64,000 bases of DNA from the NCBI RefSeq assembly GCF_020179405.1, contig NZ_JAICBZ010000008.1:1-64000 (forward strand). The letters are read 5' to 3'. The notes under the pieces were generated by a model. The model ran no database searches. It was not told the DNA's origin and saw only the letters and a program-made list of their open reading frames with translations. Position numbers and translations under genes: made by a program. Below are positions 16,516 through 24,742 of the stretch, in pieces (the first letter of the stretch is position 1; the number at the start of each line of letters is the position of its first letter). Source of the stretch: Xinfangfangia pollutisoli (GTDB taxonomy: Bacteria > Pseudomonadota > Alphaproteobacteria > Rhodobacterales > Rhodobacteraceae).

Positions 16516-17129
16516 GGGGCTTCGGGGGGCGCTTCCGGGTCGGGCAGCATCGTGTAGGACTGAAAGTTCACATCGCCCGACCAGCGCCAGGCCGCCAGCA
16601 GCCCCTGCGGCCCGGCCTGGAACGCATGCGGCATCCCTGACGGGTGGTGGATCATCTCGCCCGGCCCCCGCCGGCGCTTGTCCGCGCCCGCCCGCCACAC
16701 GGCCCCGCCGGCCAGGATCACATAGGTCTCGTCGGCATCGTGATTGTGAAGCGCGTAATAGCTGCCGGGCCGCTGCCAGAACAACCCGACCAGCAGATCC
16801 TCGCAGCGGATCGGATCGCCTGGCCCCAGCAGAGTGGCCGAAGCGGTGGCCGCCGCCGCCTCGGCGCTTAACTTGCCATCCGCCGGATTGGTCCCCCAGG
16901 GCAGGCAAGGCTGCGCCGCCGCGACCAAAGCCGCCGCCGGATGCGCGCCCGGCGCGGATGCCGTGGCGAAAAGCTCGGCCTCAAACCCGCAGTTCGGCTG
17001 TGCCGCCCAAAGATCGCCGCCCATCGCCCCGCGCAGCAGCGCCGCCGACCGTAAGGCCGCCTCCCGCCCCTCGCCCGCAAAAATCCCGGCCAGGGCCGCC
17101 AGCAAAGCATCCATATCCGCGTTGCGCAT
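16512..17129 (-). CDS. Cupin protein of the DMSP lyase (DddQ/DddK-like) family
   Basis: A 205-aa protein with a C-terminal cupin. It has HNHDADETY, giving His128, His130, Glu134 and Tyr136, and a further His168 in HHPSGMPH. This reproduces the H-x-H-x3-E-x-Y...H pattern of dimethylsulfoniopropionate lyases, including the 34-residue Glu-to-His spacing, and is followed by the family-like LAAWRWSGDVNFQSY. These enzymes split DMSP to dimethyl sulfide and acrylate. ATG 17129 follows AGGGGTGAG; a longer frame to 17219 would overlap the serA terminator. No acrylate-degradation genes are adjacent, so it could instead act on another sulfonium or carboxylate substrate. Confidence 0.65.
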   Translation of the reverse strand: MRNADMDALLAALAGIFAGEGREAALRSAALLRGAMGGDLWAAQPNCGFEAELFATASAPGAHPAAALVAAAQPCLPWGTNPADGKLSAEAAAATASATLLGPGDPIRCEDLLVGLFWQRPGSYYALHNHDADETYVILAGGAVWRAGADKRRRGPGEMIHHPSGMPHAFQAGPQGLLAAWRWSGDVNFQSYTMLPDPEAPPEAP

Positions 17130-17171
17130 GCTCACCCCTGCGATGCCCGCCGCAGCCTCCCGCAACCCGGC

Positions 17172-17208
17172 GCAAAAGAAAAGGGCCAGGAAAATCCCCT
17201 GGCCCCTT
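17172..17208 (-). terminator. Rho-independent terminator of the serC-serA unit
   Basis: GGGCCAGG (17183-17190) pairs with CCTGGCCC (17198-17205) around a 7-nt loop; on the minus strand the stem is followed by CTTTTCTTTT. It lies about 60 bp after the serA stop and before the start of the cupin gene, arguing against a longer cupin reading frame. Confidence 0.75.
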
Positions 17209-17270
17209 CCTCTCTGCAAAAATATCCCACGGGGGCCCGGGGGTGTGAAACCCCCGGCGCTTGCCGCCCC

Positions 17271-18869
17271 TCAAGCCCCTTCGAAATGCAGGGGCTTCAC
17301 CTGCTGGAACATCCCCGTCGCGTTCAGCGTCTCGACCACTTTCGGGTCGATCTGCTGGTCCAGATACAGGATCGCGATCGCATCCTGCCCCACGCCCGAC
17401 CGGCCCAGGGTAAAGTTCGCGATGTTCACCCCGTTCTTGCCCATGGTCATGCCCAGAAGCCCGATGATCCCCGGCACGTCCTCATTGGTGGTGTACAGCA
17501 TATGCTCGCCCACCTCGGCGTCGATATTGATGCCCTTGATCTGGATGAAGCGCGGCTTGCCATCCGAGAAACAGGTCCCCGCGACCGAACGCTCGCGCTT
17601 GTCGGTCACCATCGTCACCTTGATATAGGCGTCGAAGACCCCGGTCTTGTCCTGCCGCGTGGTCGAGATCTGGATGCCCTTGTCCTTGGCCACGACCGGG
17701 GCCGAGACCAGGTTCACATCCGGGTTCTGCGCCTTCAGCACCCCCGCGATCACCGCCTGGTTCAGCGCGGCAATGTTCATGTCGGCGACCTTGCCGTCAT
17801 AAAGGATGTTGATCGCGCGGATCGGCTCGTCCGTCATCTGGCCGATGAAGCTGCCCAGATGGCCCGCAAGCTTGATCCAGGGGCCCATGACGGCCGCCTC
17901 TTCCGCTGTCACATTCGGCATGTTCAGCGCGTTTTGCACCGCACCCGTCAGCAGGTAATCCGACATCTGCTCGGCCACCTGCAGCGCCACATTCTCCTGC
18001 GCTTCGGTGGTGGACGCACCCAGATGCGGGGTGACGACGACATTCGGCAGCCCGAACAGCGGGCTTTCCGTCGCCGGCTCCACCTCGAACACGTCGAAGG
18101 CCGCGCCCGCGACATGGCCCGATTTCAGCGCCTCGGCCAGGGCCTTCTCGTCGACCAGCCCGCCCCGCGCGCAGTTGATGATCCGCACGCCCTTCTTGGT
18201 CTTGGCCAGGTTTTCCGCATTCAGGATGCCGCGGGTCTTGTCGGTCAGCGGCACATGCAGGGTGATGAAATCGGCCCGCGTCAGCAGCTCGTCCAGCTCT
18301 ACCTTCTGCACGCCCAACTGCTTGGCGCGCTCTTCCGACAGGAAGGGATCATAGGCCACCACCTTCATGTGCAGCCCCACCGCGCGGTCGCAGACGATGC
18401 CGCCGATATTGCCCGCGCCGATCACGCCGAGCGTCTTGTTGAACAGCTCGACCCCCATGAATTTCGACTTCTCCCATTTCCCGGCATGGGTGGAAGTCGA
18501 GGCTTCGGGCAATTGCCGCGCCACCGCGAACATCATCGCGATGGCATGTTCGGCCGTCGTCACCGAATTGCCGAACGGCGTGTTCATCACGATCACGCCC
18601 TTCTTCGAGGCCGCCGGAATATCGACATTGTCGACGCCGATCCCGGCGCGGCCGACAACCTTCAGCTTGGTCGCGCCTTCCAGCAGCTTTTCGGTCACCT
18701 TGGTCGCCGAGCGGATCGCCAGGCCATCATATTGGCCGATGATTTCAGCCAGCTTTTCCTTGTCCTTGCCAAGTTTCGGCATGTAATCGACCTCGACGCC
18801 ACGGTCGCGGAAGATCTGCACGGCGGTTTCGCTCAATTCGTCGGAAACGAGAACGCGAGGGCGGGCCAT
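17271..18869 (-). CDS. serA: D-3-phosphoglycerate dehydrogenase
   Basis: A 532-aa SerA of the long type: a 2-hydroxyacid dehydrogenase core, an intervening domain and a C-terminal ACT domain (TNEDVPGIIGLLG) for serine feedback. The NAD-binding motif is GVIGAGNIGG, and the catalytic His lies in PHLGASTTEAQ. It oxidises 3-phosphoglycerate as the first step of serine synthesis. Two adjacent ATG codons follow a GGAG; the second (18869) has the better 7-base spacing and gives the usual MARPRVLVSD start. It follows serC on the same strand with a 66-bp gap, so the two are likely co-transcribed; serB is about 13 kb away. Confidence 0.96.
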   Translation of the reverse strand: MARPRVLVSDELSETAVQIFRDRGVEVDYMPKLGKDKEKLAEIIGQYDGLAIRSATKVTEKLLEGATKLKVVGRAGIGVDNVDIPAASKKGVIVMNTPFGNSVTTAEHAIAMMFAVARQLPEASTSTHAGKWEKSKFMGVELFNKTLGVIGAGNIGGIVCDRAVGLHMKVVAYDPFLSEERAKQLGVQKVELDELLTRADFITLHVPLTDKTRGILNAENLAKTKKGVRIINCARGGLVDEKALAEALKSGHVAGAAFDVFEVEPATESPLFGLPNVVVTPHLGASTTEAQENVALQVAEQMSDYLLTGAVQNALNMPNVTAEEAAVMGPWIKLAGHLGSFIGQMTDEPIRAINILYDGKVADMNIAALNQAVIAGVLKAQNPDVNLVSAPVVAKDKGIQISTTRQDKTGVFDAYIKVTMVTDKRERSVAGTCFSDGKPRFIQIKGINIDAEVGEHMLYTTNEDVPGIIGLLGMTMGKNGVNIANFTLGRSGVGQDAIAILYLDQQIDPKVVETLNATGMFQQVKPLHFEGA

Positions 18870-18935
18870 CATGGGGCTCCTGTATGGGGGAATTGGGGGG
18901 GGGTAGGGGGCGGGGATCACCCCGCCGCCCGCAAA

Positions 18936-20090
18936 TCAGGCCGCTTGCGACAGCGCCGCGATCTCGGCGTTGAAGGCGTATTCGACCCAGGGCATCAGCG
19001 CCTGCACGTCCGAAGTCTCGACCGTCGCACCACACCAGATCCGCAGACCGGGGGGGGCGTCGCGATAGGCGCCGGCATCCAGCGCCACGCCGTCCTTCTC
19101 CAGCCGCTTGGCCACGGCCTTGGCGAAGGCCGCCCCGTCGGTGATGCGCGGATCGGTGAACTTCAGGCACACGCTGGTGCAAGACGCCGTCGCCGGATCC
19201 ACCGCCAGATTGGCGATCCAACCCTTGCCCTTGATGAAATCGGCAATCGCCTTGGCATTGGCTTCCGACCGGGCAATCAGCCCCTTCAGCCCGCCAATCG
19301 TCTTGGCCCATTTCAGCGCGACCAGATAGTCTTCCACGCACAGCATCGAGGGCGTGTTGATCGTCTCGCCGACGAAGATCCCTTCGGAAATCTTGCCCTT
19401 CGAGGTCATGCGGAAGATCTTCGGCAGCGGCCAGGCGGGCGTATAGGTTTCAAGCCGTTCCACCGCGCGCGGCGACAGGATCAGGACGCCATGCCCGCCC
19501 TCGCCACCCAGCACCTTCTGCCAGCTGAAGGTCACAACATCCAGCTTGGCCCAGTCCATGTCCATGGCAAAGGCCGCGCTGGTCGCATCGCAGATCGTCA
19601 GGCCCTGGCGATCGGCCGGGATCGCATCGGCATTGGGCAGCCGCACGCCCGAGGTCGTGCCGTTCCAGGTGAAGACCACATCCTTGTCGAAATCGACCGT
19701 CGCGAAATCGACGATCTCGCCATAGGGGGCCTTCTTCACGGTGGCATCCAGCTTCAGCTGCTTGACCACATCGGTCACCCAGCCTTCGCCGAACGATTCC
19801 CAGGCCAGCATTTCCACCGGGCGCGCGCCCAGCAGGCTCCACAGCGCCATCTCGACGGCGCCGGTATCCGAGGCGGGCACGATGCCGATGCGGTATTCCG
19901 CCGGCACGCCCAGAATGTCACGGGTAAGGTCGATCGCCTCTTTCAGCTTGGCCTTGCCGATGGCGGCACGGTGCGAACGCCCAAGGGGCGCATCAGCCAG
20001 CATGTCGAGCGAGAAACCGGGGATCTTCGCGCAAGGGCCCGAAGAGAAACGCGGATTGGCCGGGCGCGTTGCCGGGGCGGTCAGTGCCAT
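18936..20090 (-). CDS. serC: Phosphoserine aminotransferase
   Basis: A 384-aa class V PLP aminotransferase that converts 3-phosphohydroxypyruvate and glutamate to phosphoserine. The PLP lysine is in [15 protein letters not shown], and the N-terminus ([15 protein letters not shown]) is typical of the alphaproteobacterial SerC type, which differs from the enterobacterial form. The start at 20090 has a GGAAGGA ribosome site. It is the first gene of the serC-serA unit; the promoter should lie in 20091-20442. Confidence 0.95.
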   Translation of the reverse strand: MALTAPATRPANPRFSSGPCAKIPGFSLDMLADAPLGRSHRAAIGKAKLKEAIDLTRDILGVPAEYRIGIVPASDTGAVEMALWSLLGARPVEMLAWESFGEGWVTDVVKQLKLDATVKKAPYGEIVDFATVDFDKDVVFTWNGTTSGVRLPNADAIPADRQGLTICDATSAAFAMDMDWAKLDVVTFSWQKVLGGEGGHGVLILSPRAVERLETYTPAWPLPKIFRMTSKGKISEGIFVGETINTPSMLCVEDYLVALKWAKTIGGLKGLIARSEANAKAIADFIKGKGWIANLAVDPATASCTSVCLKFTDPRITDGAAFAKAVAKRLEKDGVALDAGAYRDAPPGLRIWCGATVETSDVQALMPWVEYAFNAEIAALSQAA

Positions 20091-20197
20091 GTCTGGTATC
20101 CTTCCAGATATATGCCCTTCGTTGGGGAAGGGTGTCCCGCCGCCGGGACTATCCGCCCTGAGAAAAGACTGCAAGGAAAAAAGGAAGCTGCGCGAAT

Positions 20198-20446
20198 ATG
20201 GGGGAACGTCCGTGCAGATCGACGCGGAACGATGCACGAAGCGCCGCGGGCAAGCCGCGGAAGATCCGCAAAACGGCCTGCGTGGCTTCCGGGATGGCCT
20301 TGGCCGGTTCCACCTCGCGGTCGCGGCTTTCCTCCGCTGTCCCAAGCGCGTGCGGGTGCGCCTCTTGCGGCGGCGCGGGCTGCGAGCGTTGTGGTGGCAC
20401 CGGTGTCGGGCGGCGGGACGTGCAGGCGGAACGGCTGGCGTTCTAA
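20198..20446 (+). CDS. Possible small Cys-rich protein with DnaJ-like CxxCxG motifs
   Basis: An 82-codon frame whose C-terminal third reads [18 protein letters not shown], two CxxCxG motifs like those of the DnaJ zinc finger. It lies in the 352-bp gap between serC and the gspK-like gene, which otherwise shows no recognised gene. Against it: there is no convincing ribosome site, the N-terminal half looks unstructured, and a minus-strand frame (20149-20400) overlaps it. The motif could be chance in GC-rich DNA. The same gap must contain the serC promoter, which I cannot define. Confidence 0.25.
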   Translation: MGERPCRSTRNDARSAAGKPRKIRKTACVASGMALAGSTSRSRLSSAVPSACGCASCGGAGCERCGGTGVGRRDVQAERLAF

Positions 20447-21144
20447 CCGCCGGGCTTCTCGAAGCGCAGCTGCACGCGGGTGATCTGCTCGCCTTCGCGC
20501 GGGCCGGGTCGCAGGACTTTGGCGCGCGGGCGCAGGTCTTCGGGCAGGGTGGAAAGCCGCAAAGTGCCGGTGCGGCCGGATTGGGTAACCAGGCCGGCGG
20601 CCTGTGTCGGGTCGATCCCGAACCGCGCGAGCGCCATCGCCAGCGTCGGAAACCGAGTTCCAGGCGGCAGCGCGGCAAGCGCCGCCTCGCGTGCCCGGGC
20701 ATCGGCGGGCAGCAGGGCAAGCGTCTCGGGCGCGGCGAGGTAAAGTTCAACCAACCCCTCGACATCCTGCACCCGTACCTGCCAGCTCTGCCCGGCCCAA
20801 TCCATCGCGAAGGGGGTGCCGTCAAGCCGCGGCCGTCCGGGCAGCGGCGCGGGGCTGGCCATCGCATCGCCGACCAGCCCGCGGAGCCGATCCGTCAGCG
20901 CATCCTGCGCGGCGCGGTCGTGGAGGTCGGTGGTGAGGCGCGAGAGAAGGCGCAGGGAAGTCTGGCTGCGGGATTGCAGGGCGAGGGTGATCGCGGCGAG
21001 GAGGAGGAGAAGGGCGAGAGTGGGGAGGAGAGCGAAGCCGTGTCGGTTTGAAGGCTCCGACGGACCATTGCCGATTTCCAAAAAATGGAATGACCCATTT
21101 TGACTTGATTTAGGTGACTTTATAGAATCGCGCAAGTCTGTCAA
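20443..21144 (-). pseudogene. GspK-like minor pseudopilin gene with a replaced 5' end
   Basis: From about 21050 downward the frame encodes RHGFALLPTLALLLLLAAI, a prepilin-type leader end (G|F) and hydrophobic helix, then about 190 residues resembling type II secretion GspK (for example [15 protein letters not shown]). Upstream of the leader the base composition falls sharply and no ATG is in frame; the only possible start in the open frame is TTG at 21144, giving an atypical 30-residue extension. The native start therefore seems to have been lost at an island boundary near 21050. No other gsp genes are nearby. Assignment as GspK is by shape of the N-terminus and is tentative. Confidence 0.5.
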
Positions 21145-21210
21145 TAGAAAGTCGGTACAAGCATCGCAACTCCTCCATGTGACAAGAGCTCGAAGTCCCC
21201 GAAGCCGGTA

Positions 21211-21636
21211 TTATGGATCAACCTCCCGCCCATCCACGTAGCGATGAACAGATTGCCACCGCGGCTCCCCCAAGAAATTCCTCAAAAGTCGCTCTGTATT
21301 ATCATGAACTTTATTCCTGTCATGAATTTTAAATACAACAGCGAGCGTCCACACGCGGAACACAGACGCCTCACCCTCAAATTTCACCCGTATCGTTGAG
21401 AGAAGATCTCTTCCTGATTTCTCATGACAACTCAAGCCTGGCGCCTCCCCATACGCCTCGCATGTCATATTACTCTTTTCAAGATAATTTTTTAGGTCGG
21501 ACGATATGGTGTAAGCAGAAGCGCCCGCCCCGAATTCTGAAATTGGTACGGTTAACAACGTCTCGAAGCTCTGCTGGGTACAAGCAGAAACGCCCAACAT
21601 TAAGGCAATTATCGCAATGCACCATTTTTTCATCAT
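21211..21636 (-). CDS. Small lipoprotein, probable immunity protein for the RHS-lipase toxin
   Basis: A 141-aa protein with a lipoprotein signal peptide (MMKKWCIAIIALMLGVSAC, lipidated Cys19) and no recognised enzymatic domain. Its ATG overlaps the lipase-domain stop (ATGA at 21633-21636), the tight toxin-immunity arrangement typical of polymorphic toxins. A periplasmic lipoprotein is the expected form for protection against a lipase that attacks membrane lipids from the periplasm. The gene is AT-rich relative to the rest of the window, with codon use unlike its neighbours, which supports transfer. The immunity role is inferred from position and localisation only. Confidence 0.6.
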   Translation of the reverse strand: MMKKWCIAIIALMLGVSACTQQSFETLLTVPISEFGAGASAYTISSDLKNYLEKSNMTCEAYGEAPGLSCHEKSGRDLLSTIRVKFEGEASVFRVWTLAVVFKIHDRNKVHDNTERLLRNFLGEPRWQSVHRYVDGREVDP

Positions 21637-22235
21637 AAGTGCACCCTTCGGAATGGCTCAAACAAGCCATAATCTATGGCGATTCGAACGGCAATCATGC
21701 TATGCCGGTATCCCGGACGCCATGAGCTGCCTGGACGCATGTGCATCAAAGTGGTGTTCTTCAAAACGCCACCGATTGCTGGTGTAGTTGTCAATGGATA
21801 TCCAACTACTGCGTAATTCTGGACGTCGATAACAGGGTCGAAGACTCGTCTGGCCGTACGCAGGGAAGTGATAAGTGATTCTCCTGCGCTATTGTGCAAT
21901 TTTGCCTCTCTGTAAGGTCCGTAACTCAATCCCCATACTGCCGCCTGAGCGAGCCCCCCTCCTAGAGAATGGCCGGTGAATGAGAGGTCGCCCCCCTGAT
22001 TATAAACGGCTTTTGCTACTCTTCTACCAAGATTTACTGCTTGAACGTACTGCTCGGATGCCCCTGAGAGCTCTTTTCCATTTTGGCGCCAATCAGTACA
22101 GGAGAGGCAGCCCTCAGTTCCGGCGAAAGCGAGTGTATATTCCCCAGTTTCAGTATTCTGATACAGTCTAGCCTTCAGTCCAGTTTCCTCATCGACAAAC
22201 TGGTCCGGATTTAGGCCCATCTCTTTAAGCCCCAA
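21633..22235 (-). CDS. Lipase class 3-like toxin domain of an RHS protein (-1 frame)
   Basis: About 200 aa with an alpha/beta-hydrolase (Fungal lipase-like) signature: GHSLGGGL with nucleophile Ser90, a preceding TLAFAGTEG strand, an Asp-containing FDPVIDVQNYAV segment and a C-terminal YRHSM histidine. The N-terminal stretch GLKEMGLNPDQFVDEETGL resembles regions that link RHS cores to lipase-type C-terminal toxins. It has no proper start (TTG inside the upstream gene) and overlaps the RHS frame in -1, so it is probably the C-terminal domain of that protein, separated by a frameshift. Predicted phospholipase effector; AT-rich composition. Confidence 0.65.
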   Translation of the reverse strand: MGLKEMGLNPDQFVDEETGLKARLYQNTETGEYTLAFAGTEGCLSCTDWRQNGKELSGASEQYVQAVNLGRRVAKAVYNQGGDLSFTGHSLGGGLAQAAVWGLSYGPYREAKLHNSAGESLITSLRTARRVFDPVIDVQNYAVVGYPLTTTPAIGGVLKNTTLMHMRPGSSWRPGYRHSMIAVRIAIDYGLFEPFRRVHL

Positions 22236-23179
22236 CCATCGATAACTCCGAAACCTTCTGGTGCGTCAGTGTCGTTGTCATAGACATCTTCTAAGAGCTT
22301 CGCCCCGTCCTTGTACGTAAGGTTCCCACCCGGATCCATCTTATTAACCGGATCATTGTGGGAATACGCATACCTGTTTGTCCCGACGCCTGGCATGGTC
22401 ACTTCAAACCAGTCGGGCTGGACGAACATGCCCAGCACCGGATCATAATACCTGGCGTTCAGATACTGCAGCCCGGCATCGGCGTCGTAGCGCTCGCCGA
22501 TCCAGCCCTTGGTCTCGGGTGCGGTCTGGCCGGGCGAGAGCCATTCTGACTGCGCGCCGAAGGGCATGTAGACCGCCTTCTCGATGACCTCGGCCGCGGG
22601 CGTGGTGATCGCGCGGACCGAGCCCAGGTGGTCGCGGTGCAGATAGGTCGCCTCGGCCGGGGTCCTGCCGTTCACCAGTTTCACATTCGGATGCGGGTAG
22701 GTGATCACATGTTCGGTGGCCAGCTTCCAGTCCCGGATCTCGACCACGCCAAAATAGACCGTCGCTGGGGCGCTGGCCGGGATCGTCGCGCAATCCTGCG
22801 TGGTCGCAAGATTGTCGATCTTCTTCAGCCGTTTGCCGTCGGCGCCATAGACATAGCAGGTCTTCTTGCCGGCGAATGTCACCGACAGCGGCCGGTTCTC
22901 GCCATCATAGGTTATCACCTTGCCGCCCAGCCCGGTCAGCATGTTGCCATTGGCGTCATAGGTGAAGTCACAAGCGCTCGCGCTGTCGCCCCAGGTGTCC
23001 TGCCGCTTGATCCGCCCAGTGGCGGACCGGGAAAAGCCCACGCCATAGAAGGCGGTCGTGGTGCCGGGCCGCAACCCTGCGATCTGATTGATCCAGCCTC
23101 TGCCTGCGGCGTATTGAATGCTTTCCGTGACCCGATTGGCGTAGGGGGGCAGGGGGGCCGCTTCCTTGCGGAGGCGGAA
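22211..23179 (-). pseudogene. RHS repeat protein, 3' core fragment (5' truncated)
   Basis: The frame is open from 23179 (after a stop at 23180-23182) to 22211. It holds RHS/YD repeats (FTYDANGNMLTG, VITYDGENRPLSV) and the complete RHS core (HRDHLGSVRAIT, GERYDADAGLQYLNARYYDP, GMFVQPDWF, NRYAYSHNDPVNKMDPGGN). Full RHS proteins exceed 1000 residues, so the N-terminal part and secretion signals are gone; a TTG at 23074 is the first plausible start. The core is GC-rich while the toxin tip is AT-rich, the usual RHS pattern. It ends RWA-stop just as the lipase domain begins in the -1 frame. Likely an orphan RHS tip left by recombination. Confidence 0.7.
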
Positions 23180-23322
23180 TCACGCCGCGCGCGGTTGATG
23201 AGCGGGTCCTTGACCCTCGTCTCCTGACCCTGCCGCGCCTTCTGGTCTTCGCCGCGGTTTGGGCGGCCGTGCCGGCCGCCCCTCTGCCTGTGATCGGCGT
23301 CTCGCCGCTGCCGGAAGGCCCG

Positions 23323-23760
23323 TTACTGGACCTGGGCGATTTCCGCATCCATCCGCGCGCGCGCCTTCTTCGGCAGCTTGGCGGTCTGTGCGGCATCAAG
23401 ATTGGCCGGCGCATCGCCGACCTGGATCAGCGCCACCATGCCCATCGCGAAATGCGGCGTGCATTTCACCCCGTACAGCCCGGCCTCGGTCACGGTCAGC
23501 GTGTATTCCTCGTTGATATTGCTTTTGAACGGCTCGACGCCCGCGGGCAGGATCTCTTTGATCGCCTCGACATTGTGGCTCTTGTCGGTCGGGATGAAAT
23601 GGATCGTGTCGCCGGGTTCCGCCTTCACGAAGGCCGGCTCGAACACCATGGCGCCCGCCTGGCCCTTGTTCAGCATGTGAACTTCATGTTCGGCGGCAAA
23701 TCCGGCCCCGGCCAGGGCAAGCACAAGGGCAGGAGCGGCGAGAAGGGTGGCAAGTTTCAT
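23323..23760 (-). CDS. Pseudoazurin, periplasmic blue copper electron carrier
   Basis: A 145-aa preprotein with a Sec signal (cleaved after about residue 22-23, [10 protein letters not shown]). All four type 1 copper ligands are present: His62, Cys100, His103 and Met108, equal to mature His40, Cys78, His81 and Met86 of known pseudoazurins. It passes electrons from the cytochrome bc1 branch to copper nitrite reductase, whose gene lies 2 kb away. A perfect TTGCG-N4-CGCAA box at 23836-23849 suggests induction by an FNR/Nnr-type regulator. Confidence 0.95.
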   Translation of the reverse strand: MKLATLLAAPALVLALAGAGFAAEHEVHMLNKGQAGAMVFEPAFVKAEPGDTIHFIPTDKSHNVEAIKEILPAGVEPFKSNINEEYTLTVTEAGLYGVKCTPHFAMGMVALIQVGDAPANLDAAQTAKLPKKARARMDAEIAQVQ

Positions 23761-23835
23761 GTCTGATCTCCGATGATGCGGATCGTGGCTTTGATCCGTT
23801 GCAGGCATCTCTAGGCCAAAGTCGCGGCCCTGACT

Positions 23836-23849
23836 TTGCGCGAACGCAA
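23836..23849. promoter_or_regulatory. FNR/Nnr-type box upstream of pseudoazurin
   Basis: TTGCGCGAACGCAA is a perfect palindrome with FNR/Nnr geometry (TTG-N8-CAA, 14 bp). Its centre is about 82 bp before the pseudoazurin start codon, a normal activator position for a leader of about 40 nt. The half-site TTGCG differs from the classical TTGAT/TTGAC. Confidence 0.65.
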
Positions 23850-23906
23850 AGACCAGGAAACATCTTTGCCCGTCCAGGGGCGCGGCCGCGGCAACGGCAG
23901 GGGGCG

Positions 23907-24614
23907 CTAGCCCTGTGGATCGGCGATCCTGGCCAGGCCCGCGGCATCGATCACGGTCAGCTTCTGCCGCCCGCCCTCGACCAGCCCCTGACCCTCCCAG
24001 GCCGAAAGCAGCCGCGAGACGGTGTGCAGGGTGGTGCCGGTCATTTCCGCAATGTCCTGCCGGGTGATCGGAAAGTCGATGCGCGTACCCGCGGCCTCGA
24101 CCCGGCCCGCCTTCTCGGCAAGCCGCAAGACGGCATGGGCGACGCGGCGCTCGACCTCTTGGGTCGACATCTCGCGCAGGCGGGTATGCGCCTCGTCCAG
24201 CCGCTGGCCGATGGTCTGCATCGCGTTGATCGCAAGGCGGGGATTGGTCTCGACCACCGCATCCCAATCGGCCATTGGCCAGGAAATCACCAGCGATTCC
24301 ACCGCAGCCTTGGCCGTGCCCGGATAATCGGGCCGGGCCAGCGCGCGGGCAAAACCGAACAGATCGCCGGGATGGACGACCCGCACCATCACCTGCTGAC
24401 CATCGGCCGTGACCTGGCTGACCTTCAGCCTTCCATGCAGCAGCAGATAGAAGGCCACCGCCTGGCTGCCCTGCTCGAACACCGTATCGCCCTGCAAAAC
24501 CCGGACCGGCGTGGCACGCGCCATCAGACGCGCCAGCGCCGCCGGCTCCATCTGGCGGAACAGCGGAAGATTTCGCACCAGGGAGATGTCGATCGCCACG
24601 CTTTGCGCTTTCAC
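23907..24614 (-). CDS. Crp/Fnr family transcriptional regulator, Nnr/Dnr-like
   Basis: A 235-aa regulator with an N-terminal cyclic-nucleotide-like beta barrel (about residues 15-130) and a C-terminal helix-turn-helix ([28 protein letters not shown]). It lacks the N-terminal cysteine cluster needed for an FNR-type iron-sulfur sensor, so it fits the Nnr/Dnr group (nitric-oxide response) or a NarR-like nitrite sensor. It lies between the pseudoazurin and nirV-nirK genes and is the obvious candidate to act on the three boxes described here. Start 24614 is the first Met of the domain. Confidence 0.85.
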   Translation of the reverse strand: MKAQSVAIDISLVRNLPLFRQMEPAALARLMARATPVRVLQGDTVFEQGSQAVAFYLLLHGRLKVSQVTADGQQVMVRVVHPGDLFGFARALARPDYPGTAKAAVESLVISWPMADWDAVVETNPRLAINAMQTIGQRLDEAHTRLREMSTQEVERRVAHAVLRLAEKAGRVEAAGTRIDFPITRQDIAEMTGTTLHTVSRLLSAWEGQGLVEGGRQKLTVIDAAGLARIADPQG

Positions 24615-24660
24615 TCAGGCCCTTCCCTTCGGTGCCGCAAAACGGGGCAGAATCAAAGCA

Positions 24661-24674
24661 TTGATATTCATCCC
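24661..24674. promoter_or_regulatory. Imperfect FNR-like box upstream of the Crp/Fnr gene
   Basis: TTGATATTCATCCC has one perfect half-site (TTGAT) and a partial second (ATCCC for ATCAA), 47-60 bp before the regulator start. Autoregulation is possible, but the second half is poor. Confidence 0.3.
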
Positions 24675-24742
24675 GGCGCAAATACGCGCGCCAGGGTGTT
24701 CTTATGGCGCCCTGGGGGGGGCGAAAGGCGGCCGGGCAGGTC

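Noticed and set aside
16512-17219. Longer version of the cupin gene starting at 17219 with a hydrophobic N-terminus
   Set aside because: The extra 30 codons overlap the serA terminator hairpin, while ATG 17129 has a good ribosome site.
17286-20483. Long + strand reading frame (over 1000 codons) opposite serA and serC
   Set aside because: It is antisense to two certain genes, rich in His, Arg, Gln and Gly, and shows no family motif. Such frames arise from strong G/C third-position bias.
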